Origin: Acidiferrobacterales bacterium
GTDB taxonomy: Bacteria; Pseudomonadota; Gammaproteobacteria; Acidiferrobacterales; Sulfurifustaceae
NCBI GenBank assembly: GCA_919902095.1
Contig: CAKKQL010000168.1
Span: forward strand, 1-6,076
Reading direction: 5' to 3'
Length of the DNA stretch: 6,076 nt
Shown: piece after piece, positions 5,139 to 6,076 of the stretch
Position numbering within the stretch: the first letter of the stretch is position 1
Layout: every line of letters starts with the position of its first letter
Position numbers and translations under genes: made by a program
The notes under the pieces: generated by a model
Told to the model about the DNA's origin: nothing
Seen by the model: only the letters and a program-made list of their open reading frames with translations
Databases searched by the model: none

Positions 5139-5440
5139 TCACCTTACTAGCAACTCAACCCAGTGCTGCGTCGGCACAGTCGAGCGAGCGTTGAGATGCA
5201 TTAGACACCCGATATTGGCAGTCACAATCGCTGCTGGTGACCCCGATCCCAAGGATTCAAGTTTTCGCAGAGGCAGTTGCTGAGACAATTCATTTTGCAG
5301 AATCGAATAAGACCCTGCCGATCCGCAGCACAAATGCGCCTCCGGCACAGAGGCCAATGCAAAACCGATCTTGCGCAGAATTTTCTCCACCCTAGCCAGT
5401 CTGTTTCCAGCAGTTCGTGATTGCGCATCATGAAAAATGG
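5139..5440 (-). pseudogene. glcF: Relic of glcF (glycolate oxidase iron-sulfur subunit), 3' end only
   Basis: On the minus strand the frame ending at TGA (5139-5141) encodes the C-terminal CCG (cysteine-rich) domain of GlcF. Key runs are VPEAHLCCGSAGSYSILQNE, LSQQLPLRKLESL, then IVTANIGCLMHL and HWVELL. GlcF is the iron-sulfur subunit of glycolate oxidase, which converts glycolate to glyoxylate together with GlcD and GlcE. Only about 95-100 of roughly 400 residues are present. The CC pair and the later Cys of the motif remain, but the preceding conserved Cys (HxPC region) reads HDAQ. The end is clipped just after HWVELL. No upstream glcF, glcD or glcE is present; the 5' side reaches the ligase promoter region near 5440. 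It is a decayed gene tail at a recombination junction. Confidence 0.82.
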
Positions 5441-5441
5441 A

Positions 5442-5469
5442 TTTACAGCCTGCGTCAGGCTGATAACAT
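5442..5469 (+). promoter_or_regulatory. Candidate promoter with a perfect 17-bp palindromic operator before the ligase
   Basis: TTTACA (5442-5447, five of six matches to TTGACA) is followed after 16 bases by TAACAT (5464-5469, a moderate -10 match). Within and around the spacer lies a perfect inverted repeat, CAGCCTG-CGT-CAGGCTG (5446-5462), a plausible repressor or activator site. The rest of 5470-5529 is the leader, with AAGGAG at 5519-5524 five bases before the ATG. The promoter is inferred from hexamers only. Confidence 0.45.
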
Positions 5470-5529
5470 GACGGCGAATGTGACATAGCGCAGTCCATAA
5501 CCATTCAGTCTGAATCGGAAGGAGAATTT

Positions 5530-6076
5530 ATGACCGTCTTTTCCACGATCCACGAGTTACTGGCGGAAAAGCCGGCGATGACGGTGGCGTTCGCCGCCGG
5601 CGGCTGTCCGCCGCTCACCTACGGCGGCCTGCGCGCGCACGTCGAGCGCACCGTGGCCAGCCTCAACCGGCTCGGGATCGGACGCAACGATCGCGTGGCG
5701 CTGGTGCTGCCGAACGGCACCGAGATGGCCGCCGCCTTCGTCGCGGTCGCGGCCGGAACCACGTCGGCGCCGCTCAACCCGGCCTATCGCGCCGAGGAGT
5801 TCGAGTTCTATCTTTCCGACCTGAAGGCCAAGGCCCTGATCGTCGAGCGCGGCAGTGCCTCGCCCGCGCTCGGTGCGGCGGCGAAACTTAAAATCCCCGT
5901 CATCGAGATGGTGCGCACCAGCACCGACCCCGCCGGTATCTTCGAGCTGGTTCTGGTCGAGGGTGGCAAGACAGCCGCCGTGCCGACATCCGGCGGGTTG
6001 GCTGGACCGGACGACGTCGCCCTGGTGCTGCATACTTCCGGCACCACCTCGCGCCCCAAGATCGTGCCGCTGTCGC
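5530..6076 (+). CDS. AMP-forming acyl-CoA synthetase, oxalyl-CoA synthetase-like, 3' truncated by the window
   Basis: The frame is open from ATG 5530 to the window end (182 residues of an expected 500 or so). ATG is supported by AAGGAG at 5519-5524, spacing five. The N-terminal part of an ANL-superfamily adenylate-forming enzyme is visible: LTYGGLRAHVERTVASLNRL, DRVALVLPNG, then APLNPAYRAEEFEFYLSD (80-97) and the ATP/AMP-binding P-loop HTSGTTSRPK (168-177). Such enzymes activate a carboxylic acid to an acyl-AMP and transfer it to CoA. The APLNxAYxxEEFEFYLSD and LHTSGTTSRPK runs are especially like plant AAE3 and yeast Pcs60, which are oxalyl-CoA synthetases, so a small dicarboxylate such as oxalate is a reasonable candidate. 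The substrate-selecting C-terminal part is outside the window. The nearby glcF relic (glyoxylate chemistry) is suggestive but may be accidental. Confidence 0.88.
   Translation, partial: MTVFSTIHELLAEKPAMTVAFAAGGCPPLTYGGLRAHVERTVASLNRLGIGRNDRVALVLPNGTEMAAAFVAVAAGTTSAPLNPAYRAEEFEFYLSDLKAKALIVERGSASPALGAAAKLKIPVIEMVRTSTDPAGIFELVLVEGGKTAAVPTSGGLAGPDDVALVLHTSGTTSRPKIVPLS

Noticed and set aside
4624..5142. Long minus-strand open frame (172 codons) opposite the toxin-antitoxin cassette
   Set aside because: It overlaps two recognisable genes on the other strand, and its translation shows no family motif. It is a shadow of GC-rich coding sequence.
5154..5194. Inverted repeat CTCAAC...GTTGAG with attC-like cores after the toxin pseudogene
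   Set aside because: Both words are codons of the glcF relic (HWVELL and MHLNAR regions). The span is too short for attC, and the right word ends GTTGAGA, which does not fit GTTRRRY.
5557..6033. Minus-strand open frame (158 codons) opposite the acyl-CoA synthetase
   Set aside because: The plus strand carries the clear ANL motifs. The minus frame gives low-complexity His/Gly/Arg-rich sequence without motifs.

Overview
The window looks like a GC-rich gammaproteobacterial (or related proteobacterial) chromosome segment. The reasons are a fused RlmL/RlmK-type 23S rRNA methyltransferase, a DadA-type D-amino acid dehydrogenase and GC-rich coding sequence. The species cannot be read from the sequence.

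Layout. (1) 2-904: the 3' end of rlmL. (2) 936-2189: complete dadA, probably leaderless. (3) 2215-2837, minus strand: a complete VapBC toxin-antitoxin pair, convergent with dadA. Its promoter and a three-half-site operator are readable at 2843-2896. (4) About 2914-3110: a degraded second copy of the dadA 3' end. It runs without a stop into an orphan YgiT-type zinc-finger antitoxin (reading frame 2985-3326). (5) 3401-3445: short repeats. (6) 3447-4594: what appears to be a complete integron gene cassette. It holds an SBF/bile-acid:sodium-symporter-like membrane protein (3484-4491), a full attC site (4507-4600), and a left-boundary core site (3446-3452) exactly complementary to its attC left core. 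(7) 4595 to about 5134: a second, decayed cassette with an addiction-module antitoxin (4633-4851), a frameshifted RelE/ParE toxin pseudogene (4851-5121) and what may be the left half of an attC. (8) About 5139-5440, minus strand: a glcF 3'-end relic (glycolate oxidase iron-sulfur subunit). (9) 5530 to the window end: the 5' part of an AMP-forming acyl-CoA synthetase resembling oxalyl-CoA synthetases (AAE3/Pcs60 group), behind a promoter-like region containing a perfect palindrome.

Interpretation. The two ends are ordinary metabolic or housekeeping genes. The roughly 3.2 kb between dadA and the ligase is an accessory patch holding three toxin-antitoxin modules or remnants, two integron-type cassettes without a visible integrase, and two gene-tail relics (dadA and glcF) at recombination junctions. 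The attC-flanked transporter cassette and the dadA-tail/zinc-finger chimera are the most interesting items. No wholly new system can be demonstrated from this window alone.
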